Shown: in pieces, positions 1-13,400 of the stretch | Layout of the letters: the number at the start of each line of letters is the position of its first letter | Position numbering within the stretch: the stretch's first letter is position 1 | From: Cliona cf. orientalis | Taxonomy: Eukaryota; Porifera; Demospongiae; Clionaida; Clionaidae | DNA length: 64,000 nt | Assembly: GCA_963930775.1 (NCBI GenBank) | Contig: OZ005689.1 | Location: 10,242,854-10,306,853, forward strand | Reading direction: 5' to 3' | Notes under the pieces: model-generated | Database searches by the model: none | Seen by the model: the letters and a program-made list of their open reading frames with translations, nothing else | What the model was told of the DNA's origin: nothing | Position numbers and translations under genes: made by a program

Positions 1-3000
1 TCCACCATAGCTTTGTATAGCAACCAACAATCGTCCACTTGTCTTGATTAAATTGCCCCAACATGTAGTTTATTGATTGCCTACTACATTTTTCTACACT
101 GTCCTAGCACATACTCGGTAAGTCCATTACCCAGCTCATGTACATGTACACGAAACTCCACTTGTAACAATAATGTGCTTGTAGCGTTCATGCCATATCC
201 ATGTGGTCCCAGAGCCCCACGGCTAACCCACACATGAATGCATGTACATAGATTGCTCTTGGCATTTGTGAACTATGGAGAATTTTTGTCAATTTGTCAG
301 CTCTTTGTGCTTTGGCTTAATTTGATCTCACAGCTAATGCTTGCCAGAGGCTGAAATAATCAACTTTTCAACAATCTCTCTAGCTCAATTGTGACAAGCT
401 GTCTCTAGCTACAGCTATCTCTCCTTTTCAAGTTGTGATGGTGACAGTGCTACAACAACTCGTAGCTGCACCCTTGTGCATCCTGGTACCCGTTCAGGCA
501 CACCCAATGATACATATGTACAAGTGGCTCCTATGAGCAAGTCGTCGACATCCAATATTCTGTCTCCACCAACCTGTGCCTAATTAGCTTGTGTTTAGCT
601 ACAAAAGTGGTGTGTAACAATGCAAAGTTCCTTAGATCTTTTGGACACCGCTTTAGTCACCACAGCAGCAATGTAAATTACTTCGGTAGAGACAGAGCTC
701 GAGTCAGGTGTGCCTTTTCTTTAGCTCCTTCGTATCCAATTTTCAGTCTCTCTAATCATCATCAGTAAATCTGTTATAATGTCATTATACATCAAACGTA
801 TTTGACTACATAATTGAATGATCTCTGTCCAATAGCTATAGCATCATCACAGTACATTATATATGTATGGGAATAATATTATTGTACCCCTGCTTCTTTC
901 TCATCTCAATATGGACACGATCTTCACTCTCTCTATATATAGTATGCACAGCACTTGACAACAGCATACACCATGAGCTGGAGCGTGTCACCTTGCAAGT
1001 GGGTGTCACCAACTAATTGGTTTTCTTGAGCCAATTATCTGCAATGTCCTTCTGGAAGCTACAAAATTTACTGGAACTAAGACCATAATTGGAAGCACAC
1101 GCTACTCCTTAACTCCTTCAGTCTGTGGTTTAGCATAAGGAGCACACTCTTAATGTGTTGGAGGGGAACAACGTGTTTTGTAGCGATAATTTATTAATGG
1201 TCGTTCCAGCCTGTTCATCCTCTCTCTCAATCATGTTAAGTCCCCGTACGTTTTTCGTATTACGTTACACACACTGAATTTCTCACTTTACTGGCGCCAA
1301 AATTATGCTCCATTGAGGTTTTGCCAGTCCCACTTAAATAGCTCTCATACCTAGCCATAATTGCAGTGTACGTCTTACATCACCAGTAGGAGGAATGAAG
1401 TTAATAATTGCAATGTACATGCAAGTATTAAATTTTATTATGCGCTGTAAGCGAATGTGATAACTATGGGCTACTAGAAGAACTCGGTATGTAAGAAGGA
1501 AAGAAATGAAAAGGAAAAGTACCACACTCTAAGTTAAAATTATTACCCAAATGTCAGTTTACACTCATGCACATTTATCTTGTCTTGAATTCAAAGTTTC
1601 TTCAAATAAGGCCTGAGGCCTAAGGTCTTGGTGACAATAATTTACACAACTGTATCCACTACATGACTCTTGTATACACACATCTTGTGAGATAGTGAGA
1701 TTCATAAATCATTGTTGTGAGTTTGTGTGTGAGCATTACTTAATACCATTGTATTAAATGGTCATTGAGCGTGACTCTCTGAATAATACGCTGAACAATG
1801 CCACGCCTCTGTGCTATTGTTCTATCAATCAAATTACCTGCCGAGATGAGGTTCAGGAATGCAGTAAATCTAAATGTACATTGTCGTGGTCTCATGCTCA
1901 AGCTTCAAAGTCATGCACAACTGCTGCGCTATCAAAGCTATTCCCACCACCAAAAAACAACGCCCCAGGCAACATGCACTGCATATACCCACCACCTACC
2001 TACATATGTAGCAAAAAGGTGCGCACCACACATCGTGTGACATATAATTTATTATGTATTATTATGTAGAACTCTATATACATGTACATGTAACTTGCTG
2101 TGATCTGTTATAGTTGTGATGTGTGTATACTTCGATCTGTGCTGTGTACATACCAGTGCCAAGTTAAGCAGCAGAATGCCTGCAAGTCTTTGTGTTGTAG
2201 TCACGAGGCTTTGTTTATGGAACTGCATATTATGTATATTGAAACTTTAAAGACGTTGCACTGCAGCTAGTACACGCGCTAGGGCACATGTATTCAACTA
2301 GATGAATGGGCATCAGTGAATCTGCAAGTCATGCTTATCGAGTATAGTTATGTCTATGTAAGATCCTGCATGCATCGTCAAAAATGCCCCAAAATGTGCA
2401 TGATACATCTCTACATGTGTAAGTACTTACTAAACTTTCTTTGATGAGGCATATGCGAGCGTATGGCAAGCACTGTATGTTTTTCAGTGTAATTGTAGTT
2501 AGTATCGTTTAAAATTATGATGAACCGGATACGGTATAGGCAAAGTTTTGTCTTTGAAAAGGGATGATTTGAATGCTGTTGATGCTGAAAAATCAGTGTT
2601 TGTTCTTCCATTACACGAAAAGAATGTTGCATTTTGTGCATATAGGGCAAGCAATCCCATGCTATGAGACACGCATGCATGATACAGCATCTATCAAAGA
2701 ATATCGAGTAGGCAGCATATTAGACTGAGTCAGCCAACCTGTATTATATTTAAAGCTGTATGGGTATATTTTGGCTATTAATTTATGATGGAGTTAAAAT
2801 GATTTTTTTATTGAAGAAAAAAGTATGGTTTATACATATAAAAAGGTGCCATTAAAAAAGTGGGAGGATTATTTTGCAGTATAATAATCTGTGCATTAAT
2901 TTATCCAAAAGCATGAGAACATCTCACTGATAAAGTTAGCTGCATGCTTGCATGAGCTGTAGGTTTTGATTAGATGGAGTACACAAATAGATACATGTAA

Positions 3001-6000
3001 ATGTAGGTGTATAAACCACTGCCTATCCAAACTTTGATTATCAGTATTCACATGATCAGTACTCCTATCAAATATTATTTGCAAGATACATGTATGTGAT
3101 CAAGCAAAATCAAGGAATAATATTGTAGCTGAGTGGCTATGCACATGAACTAGTTGCAGACATTGCTACACAAATTTGGGGAAATTGTCAGACAAACATG
3201 AGAATTTTTCTCTCAGGATAGAGCCTTTTTAGTCCAATTTAGACATATCACTAGCTGCTCTAGTCAGACACAATAAGATAATTCTTGTAGGAGGTGGTCT
3301 GTGGGTCGGTAGACCATAGTGGGGTGCATGCAGGCAGAGAACCGTGAAAAGGTTATCACTTAAAAAGGCTAATTTGACACACTTGAGCGAAAGGGTACGT
3401 TGGATGAGCGAAATAGGGCATATTCGGTCGTGGTCTGACTGCAAGTCTAGCTGGAGGTTGTTTCGATTTCTTATAGGTGCGTAGCTATAGGGGGTAGGGA
3501 AAATCGTATGAGCGAGACAAGCTGGCTATTGAAATGGAAGATAAACATTTGCCAATCAACTAGATCAGGCATGTCGAATCACCCTCACACTATACATAAC
3601 AGATCTCGGTTTTATAAGCTTGACTGGGCTGGCTGTACATGTGTATGCTATGTATACAATACAACCTTTTAATTATGAATTACATGTAACTGTGTAGCCT
3701 GAATGATATAATGTACATACAACCTGAAAGAGCGCATATCTTATATGGTGATCACGAGTGAAAACTTTAGCTGCAAACAAACATTATTATTTGTGCATGT
3801 ACAATTTAAGTACGAATGCTATAAAACTAAAGAAAATAGGTGTTAATAAATGGTATTCATACATGTACTTCGTAGTTTAGGTGGTAATGGCTGTGTGCAT
3901 GGGGTATGCTGGCAGTCGAGGCAATGTGTCTCCACTTTGAATGTGGTTGTTTAGTCTTCAGTGGCTTGGCTAGCAAGGCAATGAAGTGTGGAGAGTAACT
4001 TGGCACCTCATCTGAGAAAATCACAAGCATAGCCTATCAGTCTTCTTATGTTGCATGAATTATCCGATCGATCGATGTAATACAATAACTATATTGTATG
4101 ATTTCTGGAGGGGGAGGTGGGGAATTGATTAATAATATTCTAATTATGGGGAAGGGGCTGGAGAGGGGATTCAGGATGGTTACTATTTATAGGTTGGGGG
4201 TTGATTGATGTAAATGTGTTACTTTGAACGATAAATTTTCAACTCAGTCTCCTACGTAAGTTTGTATTAGTTTTTACATTGCTTGATCCCGTTTGTCAAT
4301 CGTGAAATGATGAAATCACTATAGTTAACTCTCAAGTGAAATACAGTGTCTACATGCATGCACCGACAGGCAACGATTGCCTCATACATGCAAGCATATG
4401 TATGTACATGTATGTATACTCATAGTTCATGCTTGGTAATTGTTTTGAATTTCCAACATAACCACAAATTGGTGATTAAGCAATTTCAGCAGATTACCCG
4501 AATTATTCAACACTGTAATTAAGTTTTTGATTCATATTACGTGCAACTATTCCAAAGAGTACATTGTAGTGATAACTAACATGCCAGCTACATGTCCGTG
4601 CATGTAGCTATAAATAGCCCACTACCACTACTGGATCTAATCAGGTGACCTCAAGAATGCCAAAATATACCCACTTCAAACCCACAATCATGTGTATGCA
4701 CTTGTCCCCATACGCCAGGAATCAATAACTCACACACTTCATTAAGCAAATGTAAACTGCTTGGAAAAAAATTAATCAATCATCGAGCGACATACATGAA
4801 AGTTCAGATACCGATAGTTCATCATGCGCAAGCCAATCCATAGTGGCCTAGATATAGAGAGGAAACCATCCCACACAAATATTAATGCCAGAGGCACTTG
4901 CTACTTCTTGCAATCGTATGAGGTGACAAGAGTATTAACACTAGACACTGTAGCTGGATTAGTGGTTGTCTGGAGGCTATATGTGGTGTTAATAGAGAAT
5001 GCTTCAACATGCAAGAGATAGAAAAAAAACAGTGGTTATGCATGCATGTACATGTGTGATGTACATGTGCAAATACATGTGCATTGTACATGGATGACAT
5101 TAAGTATACAGGAATAATAGCATTGGTGACATGAAGCCTTGCTGTCTGAATAGAGCCTCGTAAGCTTGGCTAATGTGTTTTGGTCTAATAGAATCGCCAG
5201 CTAATGTGCCTAAATCTGTCAAAGATTAGCTAACTTAGCACGTGTGTGTACTATGGCTATTGTACTTTACGTACGCCTGCAATACTATTGTGCGTGTGGT
5301 TGGTGTAAATCTAGATGCACATGATTAGCCTGGGTCTGTGGCACTCAATCAGATCTGGTTACAGGTTCACAGGGTGCGCTGCAGACAGCTTGTCTAAACA
5401 GTCTGACACAGCTACCTACGTAGCAACCACTAGCTGACATCACTTAGTGGACAGCTATCATAATGTCAATGTACATGTGCACATGCTACATGTACTGAAT
5501 GTGTGCCATTGTGATACTTGAGATGTTAATGCACTTTAGTCGGTACTTTCCACCTCTACTTGTGTGACAATATTTGTTGGATAACGTTGGTGTTAGGTTT
5601 AGGGTATAGAGGACGGATACTTACGTATGTTGATGTGTACATGTACAGTGTACTTGTGTGTGCGTACACATGTTGGTGCAGTGCTTAGCAACAGTGTAAT
5701 TCCTGGCAGGTAGCTACCTTAATCTGGCCTCAATGCATACACCAATTCCATCGTCAAGTCACAATTAACCCATGCTACATCTGACAATTTACTTTGTTAC
5801 CACTGAAAATTGTGTGTGCACTTGATGGTTTTTATCAATCGTTGTCACATCCTTACATTCCAAATGAGTATATATATGCCACGTGTTTCCTATGATGTAA
5901 TGGTTTATTGTGACTACAAGCTTGCTTCAATCGGAAGCCTAAAGTCAAAAGTTTCAAAGTAAGGGTACCTTCGGTATTTTTGGTAGTCTAAAGCTTTAGC

Positions 6001-8960
6001 TGGCGGTATTCACGGTACTAAATAGCTACGTGTACATACATAGCTACCTCTTTAAAGTTTCTATCGATGTAATAATTAATTTTTTGTTTATATTTGCACA
6101 CGCCAGGCATACGTTCCCCTGCCTGTGTGAGCTAGTCAGCTAGTGGCTATAAATTCATGTACACACTGCCCATACTTCACTGCACAAGTTAGTGAATGTG
6201 GTTTTGTCTAGGTCTGGTACAATAGCATTGTTCAAGAAGTAAGGTCTAGCAGCCGTGCCTCATGCTCACATGCACACCGTCTAGCTTCAACAAGCACACC
6301 CACTAGTTCTCAAGGCAATGACATTACACCATAATAATATGATATTGCATGATGTATGCAGGCGCCTCCGCGGCTGCAATTTGAATCACTGTATATACAC
6401 GTATGTGCTTGAGCAGTCACTTTTTTTGGGAGGTTGACTGTATTAAAGATAATTTTTCATAAACATGTGCTGGGGCTCTTAGAATGGATGAGTTCAGTGA
6501 TGAACTTTTACGTTTAAGTTCTAGTATCAGTAATTGATGATAAATTCCACATCTTGGTGATGAGGTTTCTGCTTGGTCAACATGATTCAAGGTCAAACTG
6601 TTAGCACAACACATGAATACATGCAATTAGATGAATGCCTGTGTTACTAAATCACTTCATCATGAAGATTTGTATACACAAATAGAACACTTATAATTGA
6701 TTTGACAAACAGCTTAGTGATACTGTGACTGGAAAATACCTCTCTTAGAGAAGTTAAATCACAAACATTTTTGTCATGTTTCTAATTCACAGCCAATGTT
6801 TAGTTAGAATCAAGTTTCATTATGAATGTAGTCTAGTTCAATATTCATGTTCAGCAAAACCACAATAATTGAATTAAATGTTTAATGGATTTTTACATGG
6901 CTGGGGGTCTTAAAGTTTGTCCGGGTGTGTGGTGGGAAGAGACTCTATTCATCTATAGGACTTATATTCTTTAAATTCCACATCTATAGTCTAAGAGAGC
7001 AAATAAAGGTGTTTATTGTACACGTGTTAATTTTGTGGTAGCTATAAATGGCAACTGACCTTTAAATTATCTGTGTGTATAGTCAATGAAATACATCGTA
7101 AAAGTCGTGAGCCAAGCCTTCAGGGCTCGAATAAGTGAATTAACTTTAGAAAAACAAATACCCAGACCAAATTTAACTCGTCTTTGTCCCAAAAAAATTC
7201 GAGCAATTTCGGACGCTTTCTGTCTATTGGTAAAGAACATGCTACTCCCTGTATTTAAAAGGCAGTACTACAATAATAACTTCCTGGGGCAGCAGTAAGG
7301 GCTTAACCTCATTTTCCATACTATGCACTCAAATACGGACTATACAGTGTCCAACCCCTTGTATCTTTCCAAAGATCCCTAGCTACTCCCAGATGCCTCA
7401 GTAGATAATCGAGTATTTGCATTAAGTAGATATGCTAATGTTTATTACATACATATGTATATACTAGTGGTTATGCTAATGTACGTGGCTAAGTTGGTAA
7501 ATTCCCTGTATGCATCAAATAAGGTGAAGGTGGGGTTGAGGAACACATGTAAAACACACACAACAACTGCATCCTACAACACCCACTCACTGACCAGTCT
7601 TGCAACCTAGCTCGTTTTGTTTTTGTATAATTATATATAGTGGCTATACTTGTCTATAGTTTGTGTAACAGTCACGTTATCTTTTTCATGGGTGCTGAAA
7701 CTACAATAGTGTATGTTTTACCTTTAACTATGTTTGTTCAAGTTTTGCATGCATGATCACCATAGAATAGCCAAATAAAGCAGTCTGTGTGAATCTAGCA
7801 ATGCTGGTATTACCGCTTTGTGTGTACAATAGTTGAACCAGCGCCATTCAAGAGTGTTTGAGCTAGAGCAAGTGCCAATAGGCAAAATACACGAAAAATA
7901 GTATGCTTTGATCCTGTATGTGTTGTGCATACAGTGTATTCTGAGAGTGTTTTATAGCCAGTCACGCATTGTGCTGAATAAACGTATCTATTACCGGGTA
8001 CTGATGGCTCCAACGTATGCACGCATACATATTATGTGTGTATGTACATTATACTAATTGTTGCAAAGTTTGTCATGAATTTGATGTATTATAATAATAT
8101 GACATTATGTGTGTTCATATTTTTAATACAGTAGTTCATTTTCTCATAGACCACATTGATCGAGCCAGTGCCATGCTTGTTTACAGACATGACAGATAGG
8201 TTCGATCGTCCCACCTCACCACTTGCTGCATGCGTTTCCTGTAAACTAACTGCTACAGATTTTTAAATGATCGCTGGTATACTGTGGTATATATCATACA
8301 GCAACAAATCCAGAAAAATCCCGTTCAATTTGCATGTGTGTACCTATATGTGTATATGTATGCTTCCAATCAATATTAGTATAATACATAATAATATTAT
8401 TATATAATACGGCTGGCATGCAAAATGGCGAATAAATATCTCTGCATGATTGTAGTAAAAACACTTTTGGCACTGTACTACTCAACAATATCAACATGTG
8501 TGCATAAGACTGTACTCCCTTCTTAGACTAGTGCAAATTCCACAGAGTGAGATGCACTCAACTTTGAAGGGCTTGCTTCTCACGCCTTAATTAGTGGCAC
8601 TGATCAAAAACATGTTATTCAGCATCAAGTTGCTTTGAGTAGTGCATGATCATCTGTGATATCAGCTGTTGTAAATTGAATTGTTTACTTGATATTATGC
8701 AATGTATTCACTGAGATTAAGGATTAAGATTTCACTTCAGCTAATTCATTTAGTTGATGAAAATTAATGTATAATATTAATTGGTCCACGATTCATAGTT
8801 CAACTTGGTACTGAAAAGGCAAGATACCATGATAGCTAATTCATATCTGATACTATGAATGAAGGCTGGGTCTTATGGTCTCTTTTGATTTGGTAGCAGA
8901 TTAAAACCAAGTACACAATGTAGTGCACGCATCAGGACAATAGCCACGTAGTTACTGTAT
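1..8960. other. Long stretch with no recognisable gene
   Basis: I see no exon with a recognisable domain, no convincing signal peptide and no RNA gene. The longest open frames (about 60-105 codons) are AT-rich and low in complexity and do not fit a splice pattern. The DNA carries many short self-complementary runs such as acatgtacatgt. The missing first (signal-peptide) exon of receptor A1 should lie in here or further left, but I could not place it. Confidence 0.5.
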
Positions 8961-8963
8961 CGT

Positions 8964-9015
8964 CTCTCTCTCTATCTCTCTCACTCTCTCTCTGTCTCTC
9001 TCTCCTCTCTCTCCA
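8964..9015 (+). repeat. (CT)n microsatellite serving as polypyrimidine tract
   Basis: An almost pure CT tract ends three bases before the acceptor AG of the first A1 exon found (exon from 9019). Similar CT tracts lie just before exon 4 of A1 (about 12091-12150) and of A2 (about 30002-30066), so length-variable microsatellites form the polypyrimidine tracts of these acceptors. Confidence 0.7.
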
Positions 9016-9018
9016 CAG

Positions 9019-10408
9019 TTGGCCTAAGAATACGCCCTACTTCAAGTGATACTGGAAAATTTGTAGGACAGGAGTTCAGTCGTGTGTGTGCCCTCACAGT
9101 GTAAGTTTAATATACACCAATAAACCTTTGTTGTCTATTTAGGGACTGTGTCTTATGTAGCGTGCCCACTGTTCTTTCCAAACCTAGTCGTTGAACGTGA
9201 CGACATGCATGTAAAACTCATGTACATGTGGGACAGCATGCATACGCATACGCATGCATGCATGTACATGTATATTATTGCCATGCAACATTATGTGTGC
9301 TTTATAATGTCGATTAGTGTAGCTAGAGATGTTGGGACATGTCAAATGCTTCCTGTGAACATGGGTATGTACGATAAAAGGTTCCTCTGGAATGGACTAA
9401 TTATAACGTACATTCATTTTCTGTGTATCTATATTGTAGGCGGGTGTAAGATATTTATAATTTAAGTAGAAAGTTGTTAGGAGTCGGTTATTTCCAGGGA
9501 GTTGAAAGTGCCTTGTTTGGCAGCGATATATGCTCATTAACTGAAACAGCTGAGAATTTGTTCTTTTCTTTGATTGTTGTGCTCTTGGCATGTAAAGATA
9601 GAGAGGCATTTGCCGTTGGGAGTGGGCAGCTTCAATTCACAGATTCATACATAAAGTCTTCACAATTGATCTGTGAGCTGTTACTACGAGATGTACTGTT
9701 AGCTTACTATGTTACAAAGGGAATGTGTGGGCAAGGTGCAATTGGGCATCGTTTTAGCACCCACTTTGACATTCGCTCATTGTCTTAGAAGCATTCTATG
9801 GCGATTGTGCCTTTCTACTAACACTCACTTGCATTCGCAATAGAGTACTAACACACTATTCTTTGAATAGAGTCTTTTCACTGCTTGCCTACCCTGCATG
9901 TACATGCAAGGGGTAAAGTAATTATTGGTTTGTCTATGTAGGCAGCACAAAAACAATCCAATATTATACACTCCTGCATGGGTTAATGGAGACCAAACCA
10001 TCTAGCAAAAAATTGACTTGGCTTGTCATGAAATCGAATAATACCACAGCCATGAGCACTAAAATAGTGTTGATCACACCTGTCTTCATGCAACACCCAC
10101 AGCTGTTTCACACACTGAGTACTATTCCATATAAAGCACAAACGTTTATCGGATTTTTGGCTATATACATGTAGTTTATAATTTTTTGTTCATTCTTCCT
10201 CATCCAACAATATGCAGTAATACTGTAGCTGTCACACGGATTGAGTGGCTTCAAGATGGCAGAAATGTCCAAAGTGGTAATGGGTCTACCCTCTCTCTCA
10301 CGATAGATCAAGTGCAGCTGGAACATGCGGGGATGTACTCATGTAGAGCAATGCTCACTAATGGAACCATGCTAGGGCCTGACAATGCTGGCAGGCTAAC
10401 CGTGTTTG
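9019..10408 (+). CDS. A1 exons 1-2: one Ig domain split by an intron
   Basis: Exon 9019-9100 carries the first half of an Ig domain, with the B-strand Cys in RVCALTV. It ends in phase 2. Exon 10218-10408 enters in phase 2 and supplies the C-strand Trp (IEWLQDG) and the F-strand AGMYSC. Only the joined reading gives a complete C-W-C Ig core, which supports the junction. The roughly 1.1 kb intron between them contains an unrelated 104-codon frame that I do not regard as a gene. In copy A2 only the last ~60 bp of exon 2 survive. Confidence 0.72.
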
Positions 10409-13400
10409 GTAAGTGTTGATCAGACAGTACATACTCATTGGTACAGGGTCGTCAAAGTATATTGTACAGATTATGCCAAGTAAAAGCACTGGGTATACTG
10501 AATCCCTATAGTACTCTGAATATTACCAAAATGATTTTGTGTCTGGGTGGATCATGCAAATTGGCACTTACATACATACGTATTATACATGTACGATACT
10601 GTCTTCATTTTAGTGACATATACACACCCTTATTAAGGCGATTAAGGACGGTGCTTACTACATCAATTAAGTCACCAATTCCCATAAGAAGCATGTGCAA
10701 AACAGCATTTGCAGCAAATTAATGCATGCACATGCTTGAAATTAAATCTTGTACATTAAGTATGCACACATCCCTAGTTTTATAATAATACATGTATGAC
10801 ATTGTACTTCACTACATTAAAAAATGTGTATGCACCACATTGGTATTGTGCCTGTGAGCAGACACCACAATGAGGATTCATACTATAGATAATCTCTATT
10901 GCAGATATTGATCTCTACCAGGACTTAGCCTTGTCCCTAGTCTTCCTGATCTTATCAGTGCATGTGCATCATTCAAAATAATAATATTATAGTAATAGGA
11001 TGTGCATGGAGTAATTGTAGACTAGGGTTGCAGCATCAAGATACTGTATGCATATCCTGGTTAAAGAAATGTCATATAAATTTGATCTACATTGGTTTAC
11101 ATTTTCCACATGCAGACACTAGCCCAATCATGGCACCAGAGAATCAGTTTGTAATCTACGGCAAAACTGACACCCTCAACTGTTCCTATGCTGATGCCAG
11201 TGTCAATCCGGTTGCTACAGTAGAGAGAAATGAAGAACTAGTGGTTAATAACGAGATTATTAGCGCCACTCTGGATGATGAGGGAGACTATGAGTGTGAT
11301 ATTTTCCTGCCTCAGCACAGTGCCTCCATTGGAACTCCCTTCATCGTTCATGTTATAGGTAAGCTCTCTTTCTCTCCCCTCTCTCCTCATCGATCCTTTT
11401 CCCTAATGACCTTTTTCAACTGAACAATGTAATGCTGGTCTTGGAATTATAATTAACAGACTTTACCATGGCAATGAACAAACAATGCTCAAGACTGGTG
11501 ACAAAATTAATCAAGGACATATTGATTTCATGGCCAATACGATCCCAATTCACCCATAATTCAATTTGGTGATAATGGGACCTCTTTAGCCTGTTAACAT
11601 CACGTAGACATGCATGTGATAATGCCATATTACCCTGTACATGTACATGTACATATATGTACAGTTTGCATGTACAGGGGAACTCCTCACCAGTCAGTCT
11701 ACAGCCGTACATATGCAGCTGCAAGATTGAGTGGGTGGCTAAAATTCCATTATATGGGCTAAATTACCGCATCAGTCGTATGGTAAAACCCTACTCTAAC
11801 AGTTATTTGTTTGCGTATTTGAAGCCAAGCTGGGGATGCATGATTTGTTGTAGAGCAACTAATTGAGTTTTCCTTAATGTGACTTGGAATCCTGTCCAGC
11901 TGTGGTGATAGGTTTAGTGCCATTACAGTGCTTATTAGCATAGCCGACATAGCAGAGTGGCTGGAAATCATGCTTGCACGTACGTATCAGACCTGACAAT
12001 TGACATAAAAGTGTGTTCTAATTGATAAGCATGCACATGAACAAAACGTGCAATAATTGAAGTTTTATCAATGTTATATATGGCTCTTCTCTCTTCCATC
12101 CTCCCCTTCTCTCTCTCTCCCTCCCTCTCTCTTTCTCTCTCTCCCCACCTCCAATGCTTTATCATGCACACAGTTCCCATAGAAATCATCCGTGCCCCAC
12201 CGGGCGAGACAGTCATTGATAACAATACTCTAACAACTCTATCAGTTGACTTCAATGGACGTACGGGTCAAAACATTCAGATCACCTGGGAGAAAGACGG
12301 TCGCCCACTACCAGCCGAATACCAGGTTGACACAATTTACAACAGTTTAGCTTCCCCTCCAACTGGTAGAACATCTCTGACATTGTCTCAACGCAAAGAT
12401 ACTGGGGTGTATAGAGTTATTATTACCAGCACACTGGGAGCAGGGTCTGTGCCCAGCAATCTCCTCACTGACGAAACCAGTTTTCAAGTAAATGTTATAG
12501 GTAAGTCTATAATATGAAATTTGCAAGAATGATACCCAAACCACTCGCAATTGCCACTCTCACATGTAGTAATGATCACGTTTTCTTGACAATGAAACAG
12601 TACAAAATACATAATAGTATTATGTTTATGCCTACGGATGTGCTCCATTGGACGAAAATAAAAGGATGATCCTTAATTATACTTTCAAGGCTTTGGTTAC
12701 ATTTCCTGAGCAAGGACCATTAGTTGTTTCTGCATATAGGTTGGGATTGGTTGGGATTGGTTGTGGAAGACAAACCTACTGAATTTCTGTGTATGTGTGT
12801 CAGTATCAAGCAATGATAATGACCTTATATTTAAGAATGTATAGTATGTGTATCACAATTTTCTTCAATGTTTGCACAGTGCCTCCATCCAAGCCTAGCA
12901 ATTTCCGTGTGGAACAGAGCAGTGTAACATCAGTGTTTGCCCGCATTCGATGGGATCTCACCAATCAGACGACAGATGCTGGAGCCGATAGACTCATCCT
13001 CCTTCTCACCTACAGCAACATGAGTCTAGTGCAGGAGATTGTACTGCCAGGCAATGCTGAGCAGGTGGCCCTGAACCTCATCCCGGGAACAAACTATTTT
13101 GTTCGATTGAGGGCAGAGAATCCAGATGGCATGATTGTGACTGATCCTGTGGGCATAGAAACTCTTAATGGAAGTAAGTATTATATGTAACAAGGGCTTG
13201 TGCCGAAGCTCTGTGTAATTTTTCTACTTTGTAGTATAGACTTAGATTGTTAAGTATTAACATGTACAATGTCATGTAAGTCCAAGCAGTAAAAGGTATT
13301 GGCCTTTTAATGGTAGAAACATGGCTATATTCACTGTGGATATTGATTATCACTTATTGTATGTCTTTACTCATGCAGATCCTAAGGTAAACGAAATATC

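Noticed and set aside
1758-2069. 103-codon plus-strand frame upstream of A1 as a candidate first exon
   Set aside because: It has no signal peptide, no Ig or FN3 feature and no plausible phase-1 donor.
9474-9788. 104-codon frame inside A1 intron 1
   Set aside because: It has no domain, no splice partners in phase and no copy in A2. It is likely a chance frame in intron DNA.
11416-11724. Minus-strand frame of about 102 codons, also present in A2 (29265-29633)
   Set aside because: Its conservation is explained by the recent duplication of the whole intron. Codon content is low in complexity (gtacatgt repeats) and no domain is seen.
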